A stretch of DNA of 27,237 nt from JANXPZ01 sp033853925 (GCA_033853925.1 JAWOLC010000005.1:1-27237); one strand, 5' to 3'; shown: positions 6,266 to 14,044, counted from the first letter of the stretch. The notes: a model not told the origin generated them from the letters alone. Numbers and translations are program-made.

Positions 6266-7530
6266 AGGATGCCCTCCGCCGCCAGGACGCGGGTGAGGAT
6301 GTCCACCCCCTCGTCGAGCTGCTCGCTCGTATGCGCGGCCGAGACGGAGATGCGGAAGCGCGAGCGGTGCTTGGCGACGGCCGGATAGACGACGGGCTGC
6401 AGGTAGAGCCCTTCCTCCTGCAGGCGCCGGGCGATGTCGAAGACCCGGCGATCGTCGCGGATCATGACCGGGATCACCTGGGAGGTCGACTCGCCGACGT
6501 CCACCCCGTGCTCCGCGAGGCGCCCGCGGATATGGGCGACGTTGGCCCACAGCTTCGCCCTCAGCTCGGGCTCGCGGCGGGCGATGCGCACCGCCTCGAG
6601 GACCCCCGCGGCCACGACCGGCGACAGCCCGCAGGAGAAGAGGCGCGAGTGGGCGAAGCCCTCGAGGTACTTGTAGAGGCTCGACGATCCCGCGACGAAG
6701 CCGCCCTGCCCGCCCGTCGCCTTGGAGAGCGTGCCGACGTGCAGGTCGATCTCGTCCTCGAGGCCGAACTGCTCCACGACGCCGCGCCCGTTCGGCCCGT
6801 AGATGAAGGTCGAGTGGGCCTCGTCGATCATGACGCGAGCTTCGTGCCGGCGAGCGATCTCGACGATCTCGGGCAGCCGGCAGACGTCCCCGTCCATCGA
6901 GTAGACGCCCTCGACCACGACCAGCTTCTTGCCACGGCGGCCCGCGAGGCGGCGCTCGAGATCCTCCGGCCGGTTGTGCCGGAAATAGCGGACGTCGGCC
7001 TTGGAGAGGATCGCCCCGTCCACGATGCTGGCGTGCACGTTCTGGTCGCAGACGATCAGATCGCCCGGACGCATGAGCCCCTGGAGCAGGCCCAGGTTCG
7101 TGGCATAGCCCGAGGGGAACAGGAGCGCCGCCTCCTTGCGCTTGAAGGCGGCCAGCTCGCGCTCGAGGGCGAGGTGCACGTCCATGGTGCCGCTCAGCAC
7201 GGGGGAGCCCGACGCCCCGAGCCCGTACTGCTCGAGCGCCCGGCGCGCCGCCTCGACGACTTCCTGCCGGGCCGACAGGCCGAGGTAATTGTAGGACGCC
7301 AGATTCAGCAGGCGGCGGCGGCGGTGCCCCAGCTTCTCCTCGAGCTCGATGCGGGTCGTCGGGGGCGACGACATCGGCTGCGAGTAGAGCGAATAGCCTC
7401 GAAGCTGAGCCTGGTCGTACCAGGCGGTGTAGGGCTCGAGGATGGCGAAGACGTCGTCGCTTGACGAGTAGTGGAAGTTGCTATAGTCGTAATCGAAATA
7501 GTCGCGCTCGGCTTCGATCTGTCCTGGCAT
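6262..7530 (-). CDS. Alpha-oxoamine synthase (serine palmitoyltransferase/AONS-like)
   Basis: This is a PLP-dependent fold-type I enzyme of 422 residues that condenses an amino acid with an acyl thioester and releases CO2. Key residues are visible: the Schiff-base lysine K270 in GTLSKATGGQGGFVAG, the ring-stacking His166 in NVHASI, the PLP-binding Asp236 and His239 in DEAHS, and a substrate-carboxylate arginine near 393 in RFRISVSAAHT. The core starts at about residue 75 (NLASYNYLGL). The first 55 residues are an unusual acidic, tyrosine-rich leader. ATG 7530 has GAGG six bases upstream. Family members make 3-ketosphinganine, 8-amino-7-oxononanoate, 5-aminolevulinate or 2-amino-3-ketobutyrate. 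No biotin, heme or threonine genes are nearby, while lipid kinase and acyltransferase genes are, so a serine-palmitoyltransferase-like role is the best reading. It is first in a coupled operon. Confidence 0.85.
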   Translation of the reverse strand: MPGQIEAERDYFDYDYSNFHYSSSDDVFAILEPYTAWYDQAQLRGYSLYSQPMSSPPTTRIELEEKLGHRRRRLLNLASYNYLGLSARQEVVEAARRALEQYGLGASGSPVLSGTMDVHLALERELAAFKRKEAALLFPSGYATNLGLLQGLMRPGDLIVCDQNVHASIVDGAILSKADVRYFRHNRPEDLERRLAGRRGKKLVVVEGVYSMDGDVCRLPEIVEIARRHEARVMIDEAHSTFIYGPNGRGVVEQFGLEDEIDLHVGTLSKATGGQGGFVAGSSSLYKYLEGFAHSRLFSCGLSPVVAAGVLEAVRIARREPELRAKLWANVAHIRGRLAEHGVDVGESTSQVIPVMIRDDRRVFDIARRLQEEGLYLQPVVYPAVAKHRSRFRISVSAAHTSEQLDEGVDILTRVLAAEGIL

Positions 7531-7608
7531 CGGCGACCTCGTGTCGGTGACTCTCCCGATCGGGTCTCGGGGCGTCGCCTTCCCACCCCCACCCGGGGAC
7601 CGCGCGTG
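7531..7608. promoter_or_regulatory. Divergent intergenic region between the two lipid operons
   Basis: These 78 bp must hold the control region for both divergent operons, unless transcription enters from elsewhere. They contain the ribosome binding site for the minus-strand synthase (GAGG, about 7537-7540), a possible one for the plus-strand acyltransferase (GGGGA, about 7595-7599), and a 10-bp palindrome CCCGATCGGG at 7555-7564 that could be an operator core. I see no sigma-70-like boxes. Confidence 0.4.
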
Positions 7609-8421
7609 ATGGCTGCGGCGCGAAGTCTCTGCTTCTTCGTACTCTACCTCGCCTACCTGGCGCTCGTCATGGAGCCCCTCCAGTGGCTCGTCATCGCGCC
7701 CCTGGTCACGCTGCTGCCCTCGGCGCGTCCACGCGTCATGGGCGCCTGGATGCGCAGCCAGGTGCGGCTCGTGTTCTGGCTGTCCCGATGGCTGGCAGGT
7801 TGGAGCCTAGCCATCCAGGGCACTATACCCCCGGGAAGCTGCATCGTCGTCATGAACCACCAGTCCGTCATGGACGTGCCCGTGGGGCTATCCCTCGTGC
7901 GCGGCCCCTGCCCGATCATCCCGACTCGTGGCCGTTACCGCTGGAGCGTCCCGGGCGTCTCGACGATGATCCGTCTGGCGGGCTACCCGTTCGTCTCCGA
8001 ACGGCTGTCCCTGTCCCGCGCGAGCCTGCTCACCATGCGGGACACGGCCGAAGCCGTGGCCCGGGGGGAGCGCTCCCTCATCATCTTTCCCGAAGGACAC
8101 CGTTCGCGCAACAAGAGTATTCTGCCCTTCATGACCTCGGGCCTCCGGCTCTTCCTGCGCCGAGCCCCTCGCCAGCCCGTCTATGTCGTGGTGCTGGACG
8201 GGTTCCGGCACCTGCGCAGCCTTGGCGACGTGGCTCTGAGGTTGTCCGGCACGCGTGCCTGCGCCGTGGTTCAGGGCCCCTTCACCCCGCCGACCGACGG
8301 CACCCGCCTCGACGCCTTCATCGAGGAGCTGCGCGGGGTGATGGTGAGCACCCTGGCCAGGATGCCCGACCCGTCCCGGGAAGCTCCCCGCGGCGACGCG
8401 CGCTCCCGTGAGCTCTCCTGA
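7609..8421 (+). CDS. PlsC-type lysophospholipid acyltransferase (LPLAT family)
   Basis: This is a 270-residue membrane acyltransferase of the 1-acylglycerol-3-phosphate acyltransferase superfamily. Motif I is NHQSVMD (catalytic His84 and Asp89) and motif III is FPEGHRS (160-166, matching the family FPEGTRS). Two hydrophobic segments precede the catalytic domain (about residues 7-36 and 54-66). I set the start at ATG 7609, with GGGGA upstream; GTG 7606 is adjacent and equally in frame. The frame continues further upstream, but that would overlap the divergent gene's start and adds no domain. It opens a plus-strand operon with the Tam41-like and CDP-alcohol genes. It could acylate a lysophosphatidate or, in a sphingolipid scheme, supply the second acyl chain; no separate ceramide synthase is visible here. 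Confidence 0.85.
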   Translation: MAAARSLCFFVLYLAYLALVMEPLQWLVIAPLVTLLPSARPRVMGAWMRSQVRLVFWLSRWLAGWSLAIQGTIPPGSCIVVMNHQSVMDVPVGLSLVRGPCPIIPTRGRYRWSVPGVSTMIRLAGYPFVSERLSLSRASLLTMRDTAEAVARGERSLIIFPEGHRSRNKSILPFMTSGLRLFLRRAPRQPVYVVVLDGFRHLRSLGDVALRLSGTRACAVVQGPFTPPTDGTRLDAFIEELRGVMVSTLARMPDPSREAPRGDARSRELS

Positions 8422-9394
8422 CCCGCGCCTCGATGCCGCCTTGCGCCTCGGGCTCGACGACGCGCCCGATCCCGCGACCGCGCGCCTGGCCGCCTCCCTG
8501 GCCGAGGCGTTCGGACCGGCCCTGGCGTGCCTCGTGCATTACGGGTCCCGCTCCCACGGCACCGCGCCCGCGCCCGAGAGCGCCCACGACTTCTTCGTCC
8601 TCGTGGACGCCTACGGGCCGGCCTACCGCGCCCTGGTGCGGCGGGGGGAGCTGCGGCCGCCGGCCTGGCTCGCGGCCGCGCTCAACCACGTGCTGCCCCC
8701 CAACGTGATCCCCGCGCGTGGGCCCGCCGGCGGCCCGGCCGCCGGCGCCAAGTGCGCGGTGTTGAGCCTCTCCGACCTGGCCGTGGCCTGCTCGAGCCGC
8801 CCGCGCGATCACTTCGTCCGCGCCCGGCTCTTCCAGCCCGTGGAGATCGTCTGGGCGCGCGACCCCGCCGCCAGAGAGGCCGCGGCCGCGGCCATCGCCG
8901 CCGCGCGGGCCGGCACCTTCCAATGGGCGCGATCCTTCCTTCCCCCCGCCTTCGACGCTCGGTCCTACTGCGGCACGCTGCTCCGCCTCTCCTATGCCGC
9001 GGAGATCCGGCCCGAGAGCGACGAGCACCTGGACCGCTTGCTGGACGCCCAGAGCGACACGCTCCTGCCCCTCTACGGGAACCTCCTCGAGCATCTGGCC
9101 GCCCGCGGGCGCCTCGTGCGCGACGGGGAGTTCTTCCGCCAGCCGCAGCCGCCCACCGCGCTGGCCCGCCTGGCGGCCCGGCTCTTCTTCCGCCAGAGCA
9201 AGTTGCGGGCGACCCTGCGCTGGATCAAGTACGTGGCCCTCTACGAGGGCTGGCTCGACTACGTGCTCAAGAAGATCGAGCGGCGCAGCGGCGAGGCGCT
9301 CGTGCTCACCTCCCGCGAGCGCCGCTGGCCGCTCCTCTTCCTCTGGCCCAAGGCGCTTCGCTACCTCGGCCGGCGCCCGCAGAGGCGCTCCTGA
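8408..9394 (+). CDS. Tam41-like nucleotidyltransferase, putative CTP:lipid-phosphate cytidylyltransferase
   Basis: This 328-residue protein starts at GTG 8408, overlapping the acyltransferase end by 14 bp. The N-terminal part has a polymerase-beta-type nucleotidyltransferase core: HYGSRSHG (44-51), then HDFFVLVD (60-67) with Asp61 as the likely metal ligand. The order of further segments matches mitochondrial Tam41/Mmp37 CDP-diacylglycerol synthase: a NHVLPPNVIP segment (93-102), KCAVLSLSDL (115-124), HFVRARLFQPVEIV (135-148), SFLPPAFDARSY...LLRLSYAAEIRPE (176-203), LLPLYGNLLEHL (219-230), and a C-terminal RQSKLRATLRWIKY (262-275). In Tam41 these correspond to the KYGVI, AGRLQKP, LPESF, LSY-x-GD-x-R, LYGSIL and GMKKSVIYS regions. 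It sits two bases before a CDP-alcohol phosphatidyltransferase, the enzyme class that uses CDP-lipids. The Tam41 assignment comes from recall and should be tested by profile search. Confidence 0.68.
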   Translation: MSSPDPRLDAALRLGLDDAPDPATARLAASLAEAFGPALACLVHYGSRSHGTAPAPESAHDFFVLVDAYGPAYRALVRRGELRPPAWLAAALNHVLPPNVIPARGPAGGPAAGAKCAVLSLSDLAVACSSRPRDHFVRARLFQPVEIVWARDPAAREAAAAAIAAARAGTFQWARSFLPPAFDARSYCGTLLRLSYAAEIRPESDEHLDRLLDAQSDTLLPLYGNLLEHLAARGRLVRDGEFFRQPQPPTALARLAARLFFRQSKLRATLRWIKYVALYEGWLDYVLKKIERRSGEALVLTSRERRWPLLFLWPKALRYLGRRPQRRS

Positions 9395-9395
9395 G

Positions 9396-10145
9396 ATGAA
9401 CGTCGCCGACCTGGTCCTGCTGGCGATCGCCGCCGCGATCCTCGCCACGATGCCGATCTACGCCCTCGCCGCCCGCGGCCGCCCGCTCGATGACGAGGTC
9501 GCCCGCCGCCCCCGCACGGTGCTGCTCGGCTACTGGATCCGCGACTGGCTCATGTGGCTCATCACTCCGCTCGTGGCCGGCTGCGTGCGCCTCCGCGTGC
9601 CCCCGCTCGCCTTCAACGTGGCGGGCGTGCTGCTCGGCGTCGCCGCGGGCGCGGCCTATGCGCTCGGCGCCTTCGCCGCCGGCGGCTGGCTCGTGCTGCT
9701 GGGAGGCGCCGCCGACATCTTCGACGGCCGCGTGGCCCGCGCGCGGGGGCTCGTCTCGCGGGCCGGAGCCTTCCTCGACTCGACCCTCGACCGCTTCACC
9801 GAGACCTTCGCCTACGCCGGGCTCGTGGTTCGCTTCGGCGCCGAGCCGTGGCGCGCCCTCGCCGCGGTGCTCGCCCTGGGCGGCTCTCTCCTCGTCAGCT
9901 ACGCGCGCGCCCGCGGCGAGGGACTGGGCGTCTCGCACCGGGGGGGCATCATGCAGCGGGCGGAGCGGCTCGTGCTGCTCGCCCTCGCCTCGCTCCTGGA
10001 CCCGGCCGCCGCGGCCGCGGGCTGGCGCCCGGGAACGCTGCTGACCCTGGCCCTGGCGCTCGTCGCGGCGGGCTCGCTGGGCACGGCCCTCTATCGCACG
10101 GCCGCGATCGCCCGGGCCCTCGACGACGAGGAGGCGCGGCGCTGA
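9396..10145 (+). CDS. CDP-alcohol phosphatidyltransferase
   Basis: This integral membrane enzyme of 249 residues moves a phospholipid group from a CDP-lipid to a polar alcohol. The full catalytic signature D-x2-D-G-x2-A-R-x8-G-x3-D-x3-D is present: Asp107, Asp110, Gly111, Ala114, Arg115, Gly124, Asp128 and Asp132. Several hydrophobic helices surround it, and a longer-than-usual N-terminal segment includes a TM-like stretch at about 4-24. ATG 9396 follows the Tam41-like stop after one base, so the two are almost certainly coupled. The family includes phosphatidylinositol-phosphate synthase, PgsA and phosphatidylserine synthase; the alcohol used here cannot be read from sequence. A PimA-like glycosyltransferase nearby makes an inositol-type head group worth testing. 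Confidence 0.9.
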   Translation: MNVADLVLLAIAAAILATMPIYALAARGRPLDDEVARRPRTVLLGYWIRDWLMWLITPLVAGCVRLRVPPLAFNVAGVLLGVAAGAAYALGAFAAGGWLVLLGGAADIFDGRVARARGLVSRAGAFLDSTLDRFTETFAYAGLVVRFGAEPWRALAAVLALGGSLLVSYARARGEGLGVSHRGGIMQRAERLVLLALASLLDPAAAAAGWRPGTLLTLALALVAAGSLGTALYRTAAIARALDDEEARR

Positions 10146-10197
10146 GCGAGCCGGCGCGCGGTTGCGTGGCCGGGCGCGGGCAGCGTAGGTTCTCGCG

Positions 10198-11469
10198 ATG
10201 GCCGACGACCGCCCGCCTCGCCCGCTGCTCCTCCAGCGGAACTACTTCTCGCTCTTCAGCGGCCAGCTCATCTCCATCTCGGGCGAGCGGCTGACCTACG
10301 TCGCCCTGGTCGGGCTGCTCGCCGACTACACGACGCACTTCCGGGGGGCGGCCCAGTCCTCGTTCCTCCTCTGGCTGCTCGGCGTCGCCATGCTGCTGCC
10401 GGTCCTCCTCTTCGCGCCCTTCACCGGCGCCTGGGTGGACCGGATGAATCTCCGGCGCGTGATGATCGCCTCCGACGCGCTCCGCGCCCTGTTCATCGTC
10501 CTGATCCCGGTGAGCTACCTGACCACGCACCAGATCGGCTTCGTCTTCCTGCTCGTCTTCACCCTGTTCGCCTGCAACGTCTTCTTCCTCCCCGCGAAGA
10601 GCGCCATCACGCCCGAGATCGTGCCGCCCTCGCAGCTCCTGCTGGCGAATACCCTGCTGGCCCTGGCAGGGATGGTGGGCACCGCCGCGACCCCGATCGG
10701 GGGATGGATCGTGGACCACCCCGAGCTCCACCTGGGCTGGGCTCCCGCCCTCTACATCAACGGAGCGACCTACGTCGTCTCGGTGATCGCGCTGATGCTC
10801 ATCGTCTATCGGCCGGCGGCCCATCACGGCGACCGTCCGGCGGTCTCCGTGCGCACCTATCTCCACGAGGTGACGGAAGGCTGGAGGATGGTGCGGGTCA
10901 ACCGCGGCGTGTGGACGCCGCTCACGGCGCTGGGGGCGATCTGGGTGGGCGGCGGGTTCCTCAACGTCGCGGGCATCCAGCACCTGCAGCACGCGGCGGG
11001 CGCCGTCGGGGTCGGAGAGCGCATGGGCGTGCTCCTGGCGGTGCTCGTCTCGGGCAGCGCGCTGGCGACGTGGTGGGTGAACACGCACGGCCGGGCCTAT
11101 CCCCGGCACATCGTCCTCGCCGCCGGGCTCACGCTGGCCGCCGTCGGGCTCGTCGCCTTCGCCGTGTCGTCCCGCTTCGCGGTGTATGCCAGCGCGGGAT
11201 TCCTCGTCGGCATCGGGGCCGCGCCGGCCTTCATCCTGCCCGAGACGATGCTCCAGGAGGCCACCGAGCTGCGTCAGCGCGCCCGCGTCTTCAGCGCCCG
11301 CGATTTCCTCATGCGCCTGCTCTTCTTCGGCGGGCAGACCGTGGCGGGCGTGGGCGTCCCGCTCATCGGGACCAACGCGACCCTGCTCGTGGCCGCGGGC
11401 CTCATGGTGATGGTGGGCGTGACGGCCTTCGTGGTCGGGCAGAAGAACGGGGTCGCCGCGGCCGCCTGA
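10198..11469 (+). CDS. MFS transporter
   Basis: This is a 423-residue major facilitator protein with about 12 hydrophobic segments and a short cytoplasmic N-terminus. Motif A, joining helices 2 and 3, is visible as GAWVDRMNLRR (77-87), in the MFS_3/enterobactin-exporter style. ATG 10198 lies 52 bp after the CDP-alcohol transferase, with AGG eight bases upstream; it could be co-transcribed with the lipid operon. Relatives include exporters and the lysophospholipid flippase LplT, so transport of the pathway's lipid product or precursor is plausible. A drug or siderophore exporter is the plain alternative. It ends only 6 bp from the convergent M13 peptidase gene. Confidence 0.85.
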   Translation: MADDRPPRPLLLQRNYFSLFSGQLISISGERLTYVALVGLLADYTTHFRGAAQSSFLLWLLGVAMLLPVLLFAPFTGAWVDRMNLRRVMIASDALRALFIVLIPVSYLTTHQIGFVFLLVFTLFACNVFFLPAKSAITPEIVPPSQLLLANTLLALAGMVGTAATPIGGWIVDHPELHLGWAPALYINGATYVVSVIALMLIVYRPAAHHGDRPAVSVRTYLHEVTEGWRMVRVNRGVWTPLTALGAIWVGGGFLNVAGIQHLQHAAGAVGVGERMGVLLAVLVSGSALATWWVNTHGRAYPRHIVLAAGLTLAAVGLVAFAVSSRFAVYASAGFLVGIGAAPAFILPETMLQEATELRQRARVFSARDFLMRLLFFGGQTVAGVGVPLIGTNATLLVAAGLMVMVGVTAFVVGQKNGVAAAA

Positions 11470-11475
11470 CGCGCC

Positions 11476-13512
11476 TCACCAGATCCGCACGCGCACAGAG
11501 TCCGGGCGGTACATGCGATCCCCCGGGCGCACGCCGAAGGCGGCGTAGAATTGCGGCAGGTTCGAGACCGGGCCGTTCACCCGCAGGAAGCTGGGCGAGT
11601 GCACGTCCGTCTTCACGCGCACGGCGAGGTTCTCCGGGCGGAGCTGGTTCATCCAGCTCAGCGCCCAGCCGATGAAGTACCGCTGCGCGGGCGTGAACCC
11701 GCCAATGGGCTGGCCTCGCCGGTACTCCTCGGTCCTGGTGAACGCGTCCCAGCCGAGCAGGATGCCGCCCAGGTCGGCGATGTTCTCGCCCTGGGTGGCG
11801 CTGCCGTTCACGTGCAGGCTGTCCACCGCGACGTAGGCGTCGAACTGCCGGACGATCCGCGCCGCCCGGCGGTTGAATTCCTGCTCGTCGTGCGGCGTCC
11901 ACCAGTTCACCAGGTTGCCGCGCTCGTCGAACTGCCGGCCCTGGTCGTCGAACCCGTGGGTGATCTCGTGCCCGATCGTCGAGCCCCCCGCGTAGGAGTA
12001 GACGATCGCGTCGTCCACCAGCGAGTCGGCGATGCCGGGCAGGATGAAGGCCGCGGCGGGGAGCACGATCTCGTTGTTGGACGGGTTGTAGTAGGCGTTG
12101 TACGTCTGCGGGGTCATGTCCCACTCGCTGCGATCCACCGGCTTCCCCAGCTTCTTGATGTAGAAGTCGCTGCGCCACACGTTGCCCCGCACGCAGTTCG
12201 CCAGGAAGGAGCGCCGGTCCACCGTGTAGCTGGAGTAGTCCCGCCAGCGCGCGGGGTAGCCGACCTTCTTCGTGACCGCGTTCAGCTTGGCCAGCGCCCG
12301 CTGCTGGGTCGCCTCGCTCATCCAGTCCAGCTTGCGGATGCGCTCGCGGAACGCGGCGAAGATGTCGTCCGTGAGCTTCTCGTAGCGCGCCTTGGTCCGC
12401 GGGGAGAAGTAGCGTTGGACGTAGAGCTGCCCCAGCGCGTCGCCGAGATACCCCTCCTCCTCGTCGAGCATCCGCTTCCAGCGCGGCCGCTGCACCGCCG
12501 TGCCGTTGAGGATCGTGCCGTAGAAGTGGAAGTTCTCCGCGTCGAAGGATCCGCCGGCCTCCGCGGCATAGGCGTTGACGAGCTGCCAGCGGAGGTAGGT
12601 CCTCCACGCGCCCAGGCCGTGGGCGTGCAGCGAGGCCTCGACCTGCCGGAAGAACTCGGGCTGCCCCACGACCAGGCTGTCCACGCCGCGGATCTCCCCC
12701 TGCGCCAGGAACTCCCGCCAGCGGATCGAGGGCGTGAGCCGCGAGACCCCTTCCACCGACATGGCGTTGTAGTTCCGGTGCGGATCGCGCAGGTCCTCCA
12801 GCTTGCGGGAGGCGCCAGCCAGCTCGGTCTCCAGGCCCATGACCGTGTCGGCCTCGGCGCCGGCGCGCAGGCTGTCGTCGCCCAGCCGGCGGAACATGCG
12901 GGCCACGTGGGCGACGTACTCGGCGCGGAGCATGCGCGAGCGCTCGTCCGGGTCGAAGTAGTAGTCCCGGTCCGGCAGCCCGAGCCCGCCCTGGTAGAGG
13001 TGCACGGCATAGCGGTCGCTGTTCATCTCGTCCTGCAGGATGGCCGTCGTGCACATCGCCCCGACGCCGATGTACTGCAGGTGCGCGATCTCGTCGAGGA
13101 GCCCCCGCACGTCCCGCACGGCCTGGATCCGGGCGAACTCGTCGGCCAGCGGCGCCATGCCCTGTCGCGCGTTGCTCGCCGAATCCATGGCCGCGTACCA
13201 GAAGTCGCCGATCTTCTGGAGGTTGCTGCCGGGCGTCGCCTGGGCGTCGGCCGCGGCGGCCTCGCTGAGCGTGACGAGCCGCTGGTAGGTCTCCTCCTGG
13301 ACGACGTTGGCCACTCCCCACGAACGCTCGCTGGGGGGAATCGGATTCTCCCGCAGCCATCTGCCCACGGCGTAGTCGAAGAAGTCGGCGCGCGGAGAGA
13401 CGCCGGGATCGACGAAGCGCGCCAGGTAGTGCGCGGCGTCGGTGGGTGACGGAGGCGGCGCGGCGGCCGTCAGGAGACTCAGGGCGAGGACCAGGGCGAG
13501 CGTTCGCAGCAT
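11476..13512 (-). CDS. Secreted M13-family (neprilysin/PepO-like) zinc metallopeptidase
   Basis: This 678-residue endopeptidase carries the M13 signatures: the substrate-binding NAYYNP (472-477), zinc motif HEITH (515-519), and third zinc ligand in GENIAD (Glu576, with Asp580). The N-terminal alpha-helical M13_N region fills roughly residues 25-420. MLRTLALVLALSLLTAAA at the start is a signal peptide, so it acts in the periplasm or outside the cell. I chose ATG 13512 because the signal begins there; the frame extends to a GTG at 13548, which would put polar residues in front of the signal. The C-terminus ends in Trp, as in the family. It lies 43 bp after the zinc-ribbon gene and may share its transcript. 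M13 enzymes cleave small peptides; the physiological substrate is unknown. Confidence 0.95.
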   Translation of the reverse strand: MLRTLALVLALSLLTAAAPPPSPTDAAHYLARFVDPGVSPRADFFDYAVGRWLRENPIPPSERSWGVANVVQEETYQRLVTLSEAAAADAQATPGSNLQKIGDFWYAAMDSASNARQGMAPLADEFARIQAVRDVRGLLDEIAHLQYIGVGAMCTTAILQDEMNSDRYAVHLYQGGLGLPDRDYYFDPDERSRMLRAEYVAHVARMFRRLGDDSLRAGAEADTVMGLETELAGASRKLEDLRDPHRNYNAMSVEGVSRLTPSIRWREFLAQGEIRGVDSLVVGQPEFFRQVEASLHAHGLGAWRTYLRWQLVNAYAAEAGGSFDAENFHFYGTILNGTAVQRPRWKRMLDEEEGYLGDALGQLYVQRYFSPRTKARYEKLTDDIFAAFRERIRKLDWMSEATQQRALAKLNAVTKKVGYPARWRDYSSYTVDRRSFLANCVRGNVWRSDFYIKKLGKPVDRSEWDMTPQTYNAYYNPSNNEIVLPAAAFILPGIADSLVDDAIVYSYAGGSTIGHEITHGFDDQGRQFDERGNLVNWWTPHDEQEFNRRAARIVRQFDAYVAVDSLHVNGSATQGENIADLGGILLGWDAFTRTEEYRRGQPIGGFTPAQRYFIGWALSWMNQLRPENLAVRVKTDVHSPSFLRVNGPVSNLPQFYAAFGVRPGDRMYRPDSVRVRIW

Positions 13513-13555
13513 GGCAGGCGTTCCCGGGTGAGTGACGTGGTGGGGCACGGCGCGC

Positions 13556-14044
13556 TCAGGCGTCGCGGGAGACGAGCGGCAGCAGCTCCACGCCCCAGCG
13601 CTCGCGCACGGCCTCGCGGAAGGGCGCCGCTCCCGCCTCCTCTCCGGCCAGGCGCCGGTACGACTCGTAGGCCTCCATCAGCGCCGGACCGAAGGTCGCG
13701 AAGAGCCGCTTCTCCTCGCGCGCGCGCTCGAGCCCCGCGCCCTCGCGCCTGGCCAGCTCGGCGAGCACCCTGCGCGCCACCGCCAGGGGCTCCTGGCCCG
13801 CGGGCGCGGCCGCGGGGCCTCGAGAAGCCTCCAGCTCGGCCTCCCGCGCGGGCGCACCCTCGGGGGCGGGCGCGCTCTCCGGCGCGGCGCCGGCAGCCGG
13901 CGCGACGGGAGCCTTGAGCCGGCCTTCGGGGTCGACCAGGAACAGGTTCTGGCAGCGCGGGCAGCGCACGCGTGCGCCACCGGGTCCCATGAGCGACTCG
14001 GGAAAGAGGTAGCCGGTCGAGCAATTCGGGCAGGCGACGATCAC
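13556..14044 (-). CDS. MJ0042-type zinc-ribbon protein
   Basis: This is a 162-residue protein with a clear N-terminal zinc ribbon: Cys5 and Cys8 in CPNCSTGY, Cys28 and Cys31 in VRCPRCQNLF. This matches the MJ0042/zinc_ribbon_5 type common in delta-proteobacteria and related phyla. An Ala/Pro/Glu-rich linker (about 40-85) leads to a C-terminal helical domain containing FATFGPALMEAYESYRR (about 115-131) and a WGVELLPL end. The start is GTG 14044, decided by a perfect GGAGGT six bases upstream. There is no membrane segment, unlike many relatives that carry one after the linker. The function is unknown; zinc ribbons of this type are often found in regulators and gliding or secretion proteins. Confidence 0.85.
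   Translation of the reverse strand: MIVACPNCSTGYLFPESLMGPGGARVRCPRCQNLFLVDPEGRLKAPVAPAAGAAPESAPAPEGAPAREAELEASRGPAAAPAGQEPLAVARRVLAELARREGAGLERAREEKRLFATFGPALMEAYESYRRLAGEEAGAAPFREAVRERWGVELLPLVSRDA

Noticed and set aside
6266..6550. Extended start for the ADC-like protein
   Set aside because: The upstream part is out-of-frame shadow of the synthase gene; GTG 6265 makes an exact 4-bp overlap with the synthase stop.
6262..7530. Calling the synthase BioF (biotin synthesis)
   Set aside because: AOS motifs are shared by BioF, but no bioA, bioB, bioC or bioD gene is nearby, and the operon partners are lipid enzymes. It cannot be excluded without a phylogeny.
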